Notes under the pieces: model-generated
Told to the model about the DNA's origin: nothing
What the model saw: the letters and a program-made list of their open reading frames with translations, nothing else
Database searches by the model: none
Shown: one piece after another, positions 18,017 through 26,099 of the stretch
Layout of the letters: each line of letters opens with the position of its first letter
How positions within the stretch are numbered: position 1 is the stretch's first letter
Program-made: the position numbers and the translations under genes
NCBI GenBank assembly: GCA_903837785.1
Contig: CAILVY010000067.1
Span: 42,492 to 106,491, forward strand
DNA length: 64,000 nucleotides
DNA from: Candidatus Hydrogenedentota bacterium
GTDB taxonomy: Bacteria > Hydrogenedentota > Hydrogenedentia > Hydrogenedentales > CAILVY01
Direction: 5' to 3'

Positions 18017-18322
18017 TCAACTGAGCCGTCCTTCATAGCGGCCATCGGGCGTCCCGTCTTCCGCATCGATGGCTTCCACCACCTCCCGCAACTCCTCCGC
18101 GGTGACCACGCGCTTGTTGACCAGGATCCGTACCAGAGCGGCAATATACAGGCGCAGTTCGTCGTTTTCCTGCTGCAACTGACGGATTGGTCCGGGACCC
18201 GCCGGCCCGGCAACCCGCGCCGTCCGAAGCTCATTGCGGAGTTGATCTATTTCGGCCCGCTGATCGCTCAAGTCGAGTTGCTGTCCCAAACTTCCCAGCA
18301 GCAAGTATCTTCCCCAGCCCAT
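18017..18322 (-). CDS. Small coiled-coil hypothetical protein
   Basis: MGWGRYLLLGSLGQQLDLSDQRAEIDQLRNELRTARVAGPAGPGPIRQLQQENDELRLYIAALVRILVNKRVVTAEELREVVEAIDAEDG; heptad-like composition. The track start at 18352 is likely too early. Confidence 0.7.
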   Translation of the reverse strand: MGWGRYLLLGSLGQQLDLSDQRAEIDQLRNELRTARVAGPAGPGPIRQLQQENDELRLYIAALVRILVNKRVVTAEELREVVEAIDAEDGTPDGRYEGRLS

Positions 18323-18348
18323 GCTTGTCCTCCCTTCCGGCGCTCGGG

Positions 18349-19281
18349 TCACATGCCGTATTTCTTGTGGCTCATGGCGTGAATGAAATCACCCCCGTGG
18401 TTCACCGGGAAACCGCGCCCATGATTGCCTTCGAGCCGGGTGTAGGCGACGTGGCCGTCCATGTACAGTACATTGCAGCCGCCCGGCACGTGGTTGAAAT
18501 GCGAGACGCCGTCCACGGAAATCTCGTCCCACATGATAGCGAGCGATGACTGGGCCTGCGCCGTCGCCGCGGGATTGTTGATATCCGTGATCAGGAATCG
18601 TTCAATCCCCTCGCGGAAGCGGTAGATCACGTCAGAGCCGCCGTTCCCGGTGCCCGGCTTGACCTTCCAATCGGCCTCCACCGCTTGGGTCGCCTGGCTC
18701 ACGGTCGTGTCCAGCAAGGCGTACAGCGCGTCAATATTCGCCTCGAGATCCTCGTCCGCTTCCATGGTGGCCATGCGATCCTCGACAGCCCAGCCAAAGT
18801 AGGCATACGGGTGATCAAAGACTTCGCAGGGCTCGACCACGCCGTTGTCCTTGAAAGGCTGGACCACCGCGCCCTTGCCGCCCCACAGCGTGGACAACGT
18901 CTTCCCCTGGTCCCACAATTCGAGGGCCGTGGCCGCCGAGACGGAACTGGGGCAGACCAGCGGATTCAAGTCCGTGAGATACTCCGGGTACATCGCCTCG
19001 ACCCGGAAGATGGTGGCCCCCGGCGCCACGAACGCCTGGCCTCCCGCCGGATTCTGCGTGTACCGGCAGTCCCATGATTTCATCGGAGGGAACAGCCCGC
19101 CTTTGGCCTCGCCCCCGTACATCTTGAATGTCAGGCCCAGTTGCTTCAGGTTGTTCGAACAACTCGAGCGCCGCGCCGCCTCCCGCGCCCGCGACAGCGC
19201 CGGCAAGAGAACCGCCGCCAGGATGGCGATAATCGCGATAACCACCAACAGCTCTATCAAAGTGAATCCACGAGGTCTCAT
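18349..19281 (-). CDS. DUF1559-type pseudopilin
   Basis: [96 protein letters not shown]. Confidence 0.95.
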   Translation of the reverse strand: MRPRGFTLIELLVVIAIIAILAAVLLPALSRAREAARRSSCSNNLKQLGLTFKMYGGEAKGGLFPPMKSWDCRYTQNPAGGQAFVAPGATIFRVEAMYPEYLTDLNPLVCPSSVSAATALELWDQGKTLSTLWGGKGAVVQPFKDNGVVEPCEVFDHPYAYFGWAVEDRMATMEADEDLEANIDALYALLDTTVSQATQAVEADWKVKPGTGNGGSDVIYRFREGIERFLITDINNPAATAQAQSSLAIMWDEISVDGVSHFNHVPGGCNVLYMDGHVAYTRLEGNHGRGFPVNHGGDFIHAMSHKKYGM

Positions 19282-19362
19282 GATGCCTCCTCCATTTCCG
19301 GGCAGCGTAGCAGGAAGTGTCCGGCCATGCAATCCGTGGTCCCGAGGCAAAACCGGAAAGGA

Positions 19363-20496
19363 CTACCGTGGACCGGAGGCTCCGTCCAGCAGCGCCCGCT
19401 TCGCATCCATGTAATACCGGAAGTTGTCCCACGAGACGTCGGGCGGGACCGTATGGTCGATCGTGGGGATGAAACCGCCTTCTTCAATGAGCGGGAGGAA
19501 TTCCTGGAGGTGCGTGCGGATGGCCGCCTTGCCGCGGGTGAGGACGCGCTTATCGACGCCCCCCCAGAGGCGCAGGGACCTGCCGAATTGCCTGCGCCAT
19601 TGCTGCGGGCTGACATTCGAGGCGCGCTCGATGGGCCAGACGACGTCGACCCCGGCATCCAGCATCAGCGGGATCAGCAGGGTGGGGTCTCCGTCGGAAT
19701 CCACGGCAACATATTTCGTGCCGTGGGCCTTGAAGAACTCGACGAGGCGCCTGAGGTGGGGGAAGATAAACTCGCGGTGAATCCCGGGGCCAATGAGCGG
19801 GCCGGACTTCATGGCGAAGTCCTCGTTGAGCACGAAGTACTCGACCGGGATCTTCTCGAGGACGGGCCGGCTGGTTTCGATGAGGAAATCCGCGAAGAAC
19901 TCCATCATCTCGTGCATGAGCTTCGGGTATTCATAGAAGGCGAGCGACAGGTTCTCGGTGCCCATGAATTCGCGCGCGCGCCAATAAAACCCGTTCGCCG
20001 CGCAGTTTTCGCCCAGCACGAGCGGATAATCCCGCGCGTTCCAGCGGGCGATGCGGGCATCGAGATCGCCGGGGTAGCGCTGCGGAAGTGCCGCAATGAG
20101 CCGCCGCTTGATGTCCGCAAAATCTTCCGGCCGGACCACGGGATGCGCGAGGTGCTGATCCATGCACATTCGCGCGCCGCCGACAGAGCCTTCCTTCAAC
20201 GCCCGCGTAACGATTCCCAGGCGGTCCCGCGCGACGACGTACTCGGCGTTCTCCTCCAGCACTTCAGGCTCGAAAGGCGGCAGGAATCCGTAGTGGACCG
20301 GGACATACTCGCGCCGGTCCAGGGCGATCCCCGCTTCCTCGACAAACCAGTTCCAGGTGAAATCGCGGACAGCATCCGGCGCTTCGCGGCGCCAGCGCTC
20401 GATCGTCTGCGGCCAGACGCCCAATTCGTGGTTCGGGCGCCGGTCGGATGACGCATACTCCATGCAGGCGAGAAAGCGGCCCAAGTCCGTGCTCAT
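19363..20496 (-). CDS. Uroporphyrinogen decarboxylase-fold (URO-D) methyltransferase-like protein
   Basis: MSTDLGRFLACMEYASSDRRPNHELGVWPQTIERWRREAP...FVLNEDFAMKSGPLIGPGIHREFIFPHLRRLVEFFKAHGTKYVAVDSDGDPTLLIPLMLDAGVDVVWPIERASN...WGGVDKRVLTRGKAAIRTHL: typical URO-D-like pattern. Confidence 0.8.
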   Translation of the reverse strand: MSTDLGRFLACMEYASSDRRPNHELGVWPQTIERWRREAPDAVRDFTWNWFVEEAGIALDRREYVPVHYGFLPPFEPEVLEENAEYVVARDRLGIVTRALKEGSVGGARMCMDQHLAHPVVRPEDFADIKRRLIAALPQRYPGDLDARIARWNARDYPLVLGENCAANGFYWRAREFMGTENLSLAFYEYPKLMHEMMEFFADFLIETSRPVLEKIPVEYFVLNEDFAMKSGPLIGPGIHREFIFPHLRRLVEFFKAHGTKYVAVDSDGDPTLLIPLMLDAGVDVVWPIERASNVSPQQWRRQFGRSLRLWGGVDKRVLTRGKAAIRTHLQEFLPLIEEGGFIPTIDHTVPPDVSWDNFRYYMDAKRALLDGASGPR

Positions 20497-20578
20497 GACG
20501 CGGATTCTCGCATCTCGATCCCCAAAAGGCAAGCGCGTCCGGCGTGACAAAGAGAGCGGCGAACAGGGACGGGCACGC

Positions 20579-21259
20579 CTAGAGGCGCAACAGGTTCTGT
20601 CGCAGGACGGCGCAGAGGGCGGCAGAGGCGTTCTGGGCCGTGGCGAGAACGTGCTCGTGGGTGAGCACCTGCGGGGTGATGCAGGAATTTGTGACGCAGG
20701 AGAGGATGCCGGCGCGGAGGCGGAGCTGCTGGCATCGGAGGAGTTCGGGCGCGGCGCTCATGCCGACGACGGCGCCGCCGAGCTGCCGCAACGCCCCGAT
20801 TTCCGCGCGGGTTTCGTAACAGGGGCCGTGCATCCAGCAGTAGACGCCGCGGTGTTCGCACTCCGGCACGAGCTCCGGCGTCAGGCGTTCGGGGACGTCG
20901 AGGCGCCGGCAGGGCCAGGTGCGGACGTGGGCTGCCGCGACGACGGCCCCGGGTTCGAGTTCGGGGAGCAAGGCGCCCACGGCGTTGAGCAGCAGGACAG
21001 TGGCGGCGCCGAAGTCATGGAGCAGGTCGATGCTTCGGGTGACTTCCCGGAAGGAAAGCCCTTCGTACAGATGGCGGCGGCCGCATTGGAGGATGACCGG
21101 CACGCCGCCGCAGCGCCCCCAGAGAAACGTGCAGGGATGTCCGGCGATACCGCCGGCATCGAGCCCCGCGAACGCGGAAAAGGGTTTCTCGTCGGTGATT
21201 CTGTCGAGCAGCGGCCGCAGGTCCATGCCGGAGCCCGCGACAATGGCGACCGGGGCCAT
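20579..21259 (-). CDS. Purine nucleoside phosphorylase family protein
   Basis: MAPVAIVAGSGMDLRPLLDRI...GRRHLYEGLSFREVTRSIDLLHDFGAATVLLLNAVGAL...GVYCWMHGPCYETRAEIGALRQLGGAVVGMSAAPELLRCQQLRLRAGILSCVTNSC. Confidence 0.88.
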   Translation of the reverse strand: MAPVAIVAGSGMDLRPLLDRITDEKPFSAFAGLDAGGIAGHPCTFLWGRCGGVPVILQCGRRHLYEGLSFREVTRSIDLLHDFGAATVLLLNAVGALLPELEPGAVVAAAHVRTWPCRRLDVPERLTPELVPECEHRGVYCWMHGPCYETRAEIGALRQLGGAVVGMSAAPELLRCQQLRLRAGILSCVTNSCITPQVLTHEHVLATAQNASAALCAVLRQNLLRL

Positions 21260-21261
21260 GT

Positions 21262-22290
21262 TCAGCGCTTCCAGGGAGCGGGCAGGAGGAGCCGGTCGTA
21301 GAGTTGAATGGCGTAGTCGTCCGTCATGCCCGCCACGAAATCAACCGTGCGCCGTTCGACAGAGTCGTCCGGATCTCCGTCCTGGCTTTCCTCGATGGGG
21401 TGCTTGAGCAGATGGAGATAGAGGCTGCGGAGAAGGTTTCGGGCCTTGGCTATTTCGGTCTCGATAGCGGGACACGGATAGAGCTGCGTATAGAGGAAGT
21501 CGCGGAGAGTGTTCATGGCTTCCCGCACGTCGGGCAGGAGGCCGATGGGGCCGCCGCTGCTGCCCTGAATGAGGCCGACAACCATGCGGTCGATGCGTGC
21601 GGAGGCGGTGTCTCCGAGACAGGCGATGGCCTGGCGGGGGAGGTCATCGAGCGTGATGATGCGTGCGCGGAGGGCGTCGTCCACGTCGTGATTGATGTAG
21701 GCGATCGCGTCGCAGACGCTGACAATCCGGCCTTCGAGCGTGGCGGGGTGTTCGGCGGGACTTCCGAGCAAGATCACTTTTCCCTGCGAGTGGCAACGGA
21801 TGCCGTCCCGCACTTCAAACGTGAGGTTGAGGCCCGGCCCGCTGTGACGGCTCTCGAGTTTCTCGACCACGCGCAGGCTTTGCTCGGAATGCACGAAGCC
21901 CGGCGCGTACACTTCATTGAGCACCGCCTCTCCGGCATGGCCGAAAGGCGTATGGCCCAGGTCGTGGCCCAGGGCGATGGCCTCCGTGAGATCCTCGTTG
22001 AGGAAGAGCGCCCGCGCAACCGTCCGCGCAATTTGCGCCACTTCGAGCGTATGGGTGAGCCGCGTGCGGTAATGATCGCCCACGGGCGCAAGGAAGACCT
22101 GGGTCTTGCGCTTGAGGCGGCGGAAGGCCTTCGTATGCAGGATGCGGTCGCGATCCCGCTGGAAGGCGGTCCGATAAGGGTCTTCCTCTTCGGGCGTCTG
22201 CCGTCCCTGCGAGGCAGCGACAAAGGCCGCATCCGGACGGAGGGTCTCGCGCTCGCGCGCTTCGAGGCGTTCTCGCACGATCTGGCTCAC
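21262..22290 (-). CDS. dgt: Deoxyguanosinetriphosphate triphosphohydrolase-like HD protein
   Basis: DPYRTAFQRDRDRILHTKAFRRLKRKTQVFLAPVGDHYRTRLTHTLEVAQIARTVARALFLNEDLTEAIALGHDLGHTPFGHAGEAVLNEV: dGTPase HD signature. Confidence 0.95.
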   Translation of the reverse strand: MSQIVRERLEARERETLRPDAAFVAASQGRQTPEEEDPYRTAFQRDRDRILHTKAFRRLKRKTQVFLAPVGDHYRTRLTHTLEVAQIARTVARALFLNEDLTEAIALGHDLGHTPFGHAGEAVLNEVYAPGFVHSEQSLRVVEKLESRHSGPGLNLTFEVRDGIRCHSQGKVILLGSPAEHPATLEGRIVSVCDAIAYINHDVDDALRARIITLDDLPRQAIACLGDTASARIDRMVVGLIQGSSGGPIGLLPDVREAMNTLRDFLYTQLYPCPAIETEIAKARNLLRSLYLHLLKHPIEESQDGDPDDSVERRTVDFVAGMTDDYAIQLYDRLLLPAPWKR

Positions 22291-22356
22291 GCTTGGGGTG
22301 TGCCTTTCATTCCTCGCGCCGGACCCGATGGAGGAGCCGCCAGTTGCGGGGCCGGT

Positions 22357-22896
22357 TCAGGGTTTCTTTTCGGGAACGGCCGCGCCGCCCGGCTGGTCCT
22401 TGAGCGCTTCGCGGGCGCGCTGATCCAGTTCCATCTCGTGTTTGTCCACGTCGGAAAGTTGGCGTTCATCCACGATGATGAGGTGGAATCCGAACGAGGT
22501 CGAGACCACGTCGCTCAGTTGCCCCAAGGGCGCGCTCCACACGTAGGCCTCGAATTCCGGCGCATACGTGCCCTTGGGCTGAACGTTGAGGTCGCCGCCG
22601 CGGGACCGGCTTCCCGGATCATCGGAATACTGTTTGGCGAGGGCGGCAAAGCTCTCGCCCTTCTGGAGGCGGTCGCGAAGGCTGCTGATCAGATCGAGTG
22701 CGCGGGCGCGATCGCGTGGGTCGTTCTTGTCATATGTCACCAGAATATGGCGGGCGCGCACCCAGGATGACTCGGACTTGGGCCGGCCCATGAACCACAG
22801 GGCGGCGGCCATGATGCCGAATACGAGAATCACACCCACCCAAATCAGCTTGGTGCGGTCTTTGGGTTCCTCGGCCAGTTCGAAATCCCGGGCCAT
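22357..22896 (-). CDS. PpiC/parvulin-type peptidyl-prolyl isomerase, membrane-anchored
   Basis: N-terminal TM (LIWVGVILVFGIMAAALWFMG) then VRARHILVTYDKNDPRDRARALDLISSLRDRLQKGESFAALAKQYSDDPGSRSRGGDLN...FGFHLIIVDER. Confidence 0.9.
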   Translation of the reverse strand: MARDFELAEEPKDRTKLIWVGVILVFGIMAAALWFMGRPKSESSWVRARHILVTYDKNDPRDRARALDLISSLRDRLQKGESFAALAKQYSDDPGSRSRGGDLNVQPKGTYAPEFEAYVWSAPLGQLSDVVSTSFGFHLIIVDERQLSDVDKHEMELDQRAREALKDQPGGAAVPEKKP

Positions 22897-22912
22897 GCAC
22901 GACTCCTCCGCT

Positions 22913-23938
22913 TCAACCGATATTCATCAAATTGCCATAGTACGTTGTGAAGAACTTGATGTAGATATAACCGACCAGCGACGCAATCGCAAGCAGCAAG
23001 AACACGTTGGAAACGCGCATCGCCACCTTGACCGCGTGATTGGCTTCCTCGAGATGATAACTCGAAACCTTCATGAGCGCCTGTTCGAGATTGCCGCTCT
23101 GCTCGCCGACAAGGAGCATCTGGCGGGCCATCGGCGTCAGGGTGCGGCTGCCGGAAAAGGCCTGCACAAGCGTCGCGCCGTCGGACACGAAGGGGACAGC
23201 CTTCAGGAGGTCCCGCTGAATATACGGATTCACGGTAACGGCGGCCGAATTCTCGATGCACGCCCGGATGTGCATCCCGCTGCCGATCAGCAGCGAGAGG
23301 CTGCGGAAGAAGCGGGCCAGCGCGAATTTCCGGGTCACGTTCTTGATCGGCCACATGAACGTGGCGAACCACCCCCAAATCCACTGGAAGATGCCCAGCC
23401 GGGACAGCACGATGGCAACGCCCACAATGATCGCGAAGACCAGCATGGCCTTGGCCTGGAACGTGAAATAGTCGCGGAGATAGGCCTCGAAACTGAACGC
23501 GGTCTTGCCGGTGAAGTCGAGCTGGCTGATCAGGCGCAGGGCGAATGTGCCGAGAAACCAGGCGGCGGACAGTTGGAAGATGGGATAAACCATGGCGCCG
23601 ATGATGCTTCGGCGCATGGCCAACTGATCCTCGTAGTAGGCGGCAAGGTCCCGGAGCATGACCGCCAACTGGCCGCTGCGTTCGCCGGCGGAGAGCAGTT
23701 CGATGAAATAAGCGGGCAGCCGCTTCTCATGCTTGCGCGCGGCCCCGCCGAGCGTTTCGCCGTTCTTCACTTGATCGGCGATGGACTGAAGCACCTCGCG
23801 GGCAGACCTGTCCTGCGTGCTTTCCTTTACGAGGGCCAGCCCCCGGAGAATCGGAATGCCGGCGTCATACGTTGTGGCCAGTTGCCGGCACATGGGCACC
23901 ATGTTCTTTGTGTTTATCTTTGACGAGAGCAGTCCCAT
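22913..23938 (-). CDS. Type II secretion system F / PilC-family inner-membrane protein
   Basis: MCRQLATTYDAGIPILRGLALVKESTQDRSAREVLQSIADQVKNGETLGGAARKHEKRLPAYFIELLSAGERSGQLAVMLRDLAAYYEDQLAMRRSIIGAMVYP; second T2SSF repeat ARFFRSLSLLIGSGMHI. Confidence 0.93.
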   Translation of the reverse strand: MGLLSSKINTKNMVPMCRQLATTYDAGIPILRGLALVKESTQDRSAREVLQSIADQVKNGETLGGAARKHEKRLPAYFIELLSAGERSGQLAVMLRDLAAYYEDQLAMRRSIIGAMVYPIFQLSAAWFLGTFALRLISQLDFTGKTAFSFEAYLRDYFTFQAKAMLVFAIIVGVAIVLSRLGIFQWIWGWFATFMWPIKNVTRKFALARFFRSLSLLIGSGMHIRACIENSAAVTVNPYIQRDLLKAVPFVSDGATLVQAFSGSRTLTPMARQMLLVGEQSGNLEQALMKVSSYHLEEANHAVKVAMRVSNVFLLLAIASLVGYIYIKFFTTYYGNLMNIG

Positions 23939-24032
23939 CGCAACCTCGCTTTCAGCAGGTTCATTCTAGCAAACACAGCAGGCCGCACTCCATGTTTGGA
24001 ATGACACTTCGGGCTGCGTTAGGATCATGGTC

Positions 24033-24557
24033 ATGGCTGGCCTGGAACCACATTACGAAAAAACCCCGATCGGGGAACTGCCCCCCATCGCGCGCGCCCC
24101 GCTGCACGTCGTGCTCGACAACCTCCGGAGCGCGTTCAACGTGGGCTCGATCTTCCGCACCGCGGACGCCGGGGCCGTGACGCACATGCACCTGTGCGGG
24201 ATGACCGCGCACCCGCCGCACCGAAAGCTGGAGAAGACGGCGCTGGGCGCGTTCGACTATGTTCCCTGGACGTACTACGAACGGAACCGGGACTGCCTGG
24301 ATGCGCTCGAAGCCCAGGGCATCCCGGTCGTCTCCATCGAGGTTACCGAAGATGCGGTCCCGATGACGGCCTTCGCGTGGCCGCAACCCGTGGCCATCGT
24401 GCTGGGCAATGAAGTGAACGGCGTCAACGAGCGCGTGCTCCGCCGGAGCCAGGCCGTGGTCAGGATTCCGATGATGGGATTCAAGAACAGCGTGAACGTG
24501 GCCACGGCCTTCGGCATCGTCTTGTATGACGTGTTGCGGCGATGGGGCCGGGTGTAG
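24033..24557 (+). CDS. TrmH/SpoU-family RNA 2'-O-methyltransferase
   Basis: VVLDNLRSAFNVGSIFRTADAGAVTHMHLCGMTAHPPH, QPVAIVLGNEVNGVNERVL, VRIPMMGFKNSVNVATAFGIVLYDVLRRW: SPOUT motifs 1-3. Confidence 0.95.
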   Translation: MAGLEPHYEKTPIGELPPIARAPLHVVLDNLRSAFNVGSIFRTADAGAVTHMHLCGMTAHPPHRKLEKTALGAFDYVPWTYYERNRDCLDALEAQGIPVVSIEVTEDAVPMTAFAWPQPVAIVLGNEVNGVNERVLRRSQAVVRIPMMGFKNSVNVATAFGIVLYDVLRRWGRV

Positions 24558-24574
24558 GCGGGAAGTAAAGAGCA

Positions 24575-24599
24575 AGAGCCCCTCGGGGGGAGGGGCTCT
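24575..24599. terminator. Bidirectional intrinsic terminator-like hairpin
   Basis: AGAGCCCCTC (24575-24584) / GAGGGGCTCT (24590-24599), perfect 10-bp arms between convergent genes. Confidence 0.7.
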
Positions 24600-24620
24600 C
24601 GGGCAATTCGTCGTGCTCGA

Positions 24621-25952
24621 TTAGCGGATGAGGTGGAGTTCCTTGGCCTGACGGAGGAGGTCGTCGCGGAAATCGGGGTGTGCAATGCTGATGAGCAGTT
24701 CCGCACGCTCCCAGATGTTGCGGCCGCGCAGATTGACGATGCCGTATTCCGTCGCCATGTAGTGCGAGCAGGAGCGTGGCGTCGTGACGGCCGCGCCGGG
24801 CGCGAGTGTCGGCACGATGCGCGATATGACCTTGCCGTCCCTGCGGGTGTACGTCGAAGGCGTGCAAATGATGCTCTTGCCGTTCTTGGACATCTGCGAG
24901 CCGAGCACGAAATCGAGCTGGCCGCCGGTGCCCGTAATCACGCGCGATCCCACGGATTCCGAGCAGACCTGGCCCGTGAGGTCGACTTCGAGGCAGGCGT
25001 TCACGGATATGAAGTTGTCGTTCTTGGCGATCACGAGGGGATTGTTCGTGTAGCTGGCCGAGCAGAGCAGCACGTCGTGGCACTCGTGGATGAATTCAAA
25101 GAGTTCGTTCGATCCGAGGACAAAACTCGAGGTCATCTTGCCGACGTCGACGCCCTTCTTGCTCCCCGTGATCTTGCCCGCCTTGTACAGGGCCATCAGC
25201 CCCTCGGGAAGGACCTCGGTCTGGACCCCCAGGTCTTTCAGGTTCGATTCGGCGATGAGATGCGCCACGGCGTTCGGAACGCCGCCGTAACCGATCTGGA
25301 GGCAGGCGCCGTCGCACAGTTCACCCAGAACGAAGCCCGCGATCTTGGCCTCTTCCTCGGACGTCGGGGGGGTGGGTGCCTGGAGCAGCGGCGGGCTGTC
25401 GCCTTCAATGATGTAGTCCACTTCCGAAACGTGGATCTTGGAATCGTCGTTGCCGTGCCAGAAGTGGTGGTACGTCTCGTTGATTTCCGCGAAAAAGCAT
25501 TTCGAGGTCTGGATGTCCGCTTTGGCCAGCGCGGGCGAGGGCCAGAAATGGAGATAGCCTTCGTCGTCCGGAGGACTTACCATGAATGCGGCGAAATCCG
25601 TGCGGAGTTCGCCATTGCGGAACAGGCTCTCGTACGAGCCCAGGCGCGCGGGGATCGGCGCACAGCGCTCGGCCGGGATCATGTTCTCAATCGGACCCTT
25701 GAACAGCGAGTGCAGCAGAAAGGCCTTGCCTGCCTCGTCCGCCATGAACACCTGCATCGGCATGGCCAGACGCAGTTCGCTGCGGATGATGACATTCTCC
25801 AGCTCGTGGGCACGCTTGGCCAGGGCCGCATCGAGATACTGGGAACTGGCATTGAAGGCATAGTAGTCGACAATATCGCCGGATTTGATCATGGCGGCGG
25901 CATCGTCTGCCGAAATCAGCCGCTTCCGGTATTCGTCCATCATTTGCGACAT
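24621..25952 (-). CDS. Acetyl-CoA hydrolase/transferase family (4-hydroxybutyrate/butyryl-CoA transferase-like)
   Basis: MIKSGDIVDYYAFNASSQYLDAALAKRA...LCDGACLQIGYGGVPNAVAHLIAESNLKDLGVQTEVLPEGLMALYKAGKITGSKKGVDVGKMTSSFVLGSNELFEFI...GTGGQLDFVLGSQMSKNGKSIICTPST...VNLRGRNIWERAELLISIAHPDFRDDL. Confidence 0.93.
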   Translation of the reverse strand: MSQMMDEYRKRLISADDAAAMIKSGDIVDYYAFNASSQYLDAALAKRAHELENVIIRSELRLAMPMQVFMADEAGKAFLLHSLFKGPIENMIPAERCAPIPARLGSYESLFRNGELRTDFAAFMVSPPDDEGYLHFWPSPALAKADIQTSKCFFAEINETYHHFWHGNDDSKIHVSEVDYIIEGDSPPLLQAPTPPTSEEEAKIAGFVLGELCDGACLQIGYGGVPNAVAHLIAESNLKDLGVQTEVLPEGLMALYKAGKITGSKKGVDVGKMTSSFVLGSNELFEFIHECHDVLLCSASYTNNPLVIAKNDNFISVNACLEVDLTGQVCSESVGSRVITGTGGQLDFVLGSQMSKNGKSIICTPSTYTRRDGKVISRIVPTLAPGAAVTTPRSCSHYMATEYGIVNLRGRNIWERAELLISIAHPDFRDDLLRQAKELHLIR

Positions 25953-25997
25953 GGTTTTCTCAGATTCCTTGCGTTTTTCAGTTCTACAAACGAATAA

Positions 25998-26016
25998 GGA
26001 TGCAGAAACTGCATCC
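25998..26016. promoter_or_regulatory. Perfect palindrome in a divergent intergenic region (candidate operator)
   Basis: GGATGCAG-AAA-CTGCATCC, 8-bp perfect arms, between the divergent starts at 25952 (-) and 26100 (+). Confidence 0.45.
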
Positions 26017-26099
26017 CACCCCCATATTCTCAGCTATTTGCGCCTCGAAAGCAAATCGGGGACCGGGCTCGTGTATGATGGGGGCAGGGAGGTGGCTCC

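Noticed and set aside
20579-22290. Anti-phage defence island around dGTPase
   Set aside because: Neighbours are PNP, PpiC and GspF; no other defence genes or mobile signatures nearby, so a housekeeping role is the simpler reading.
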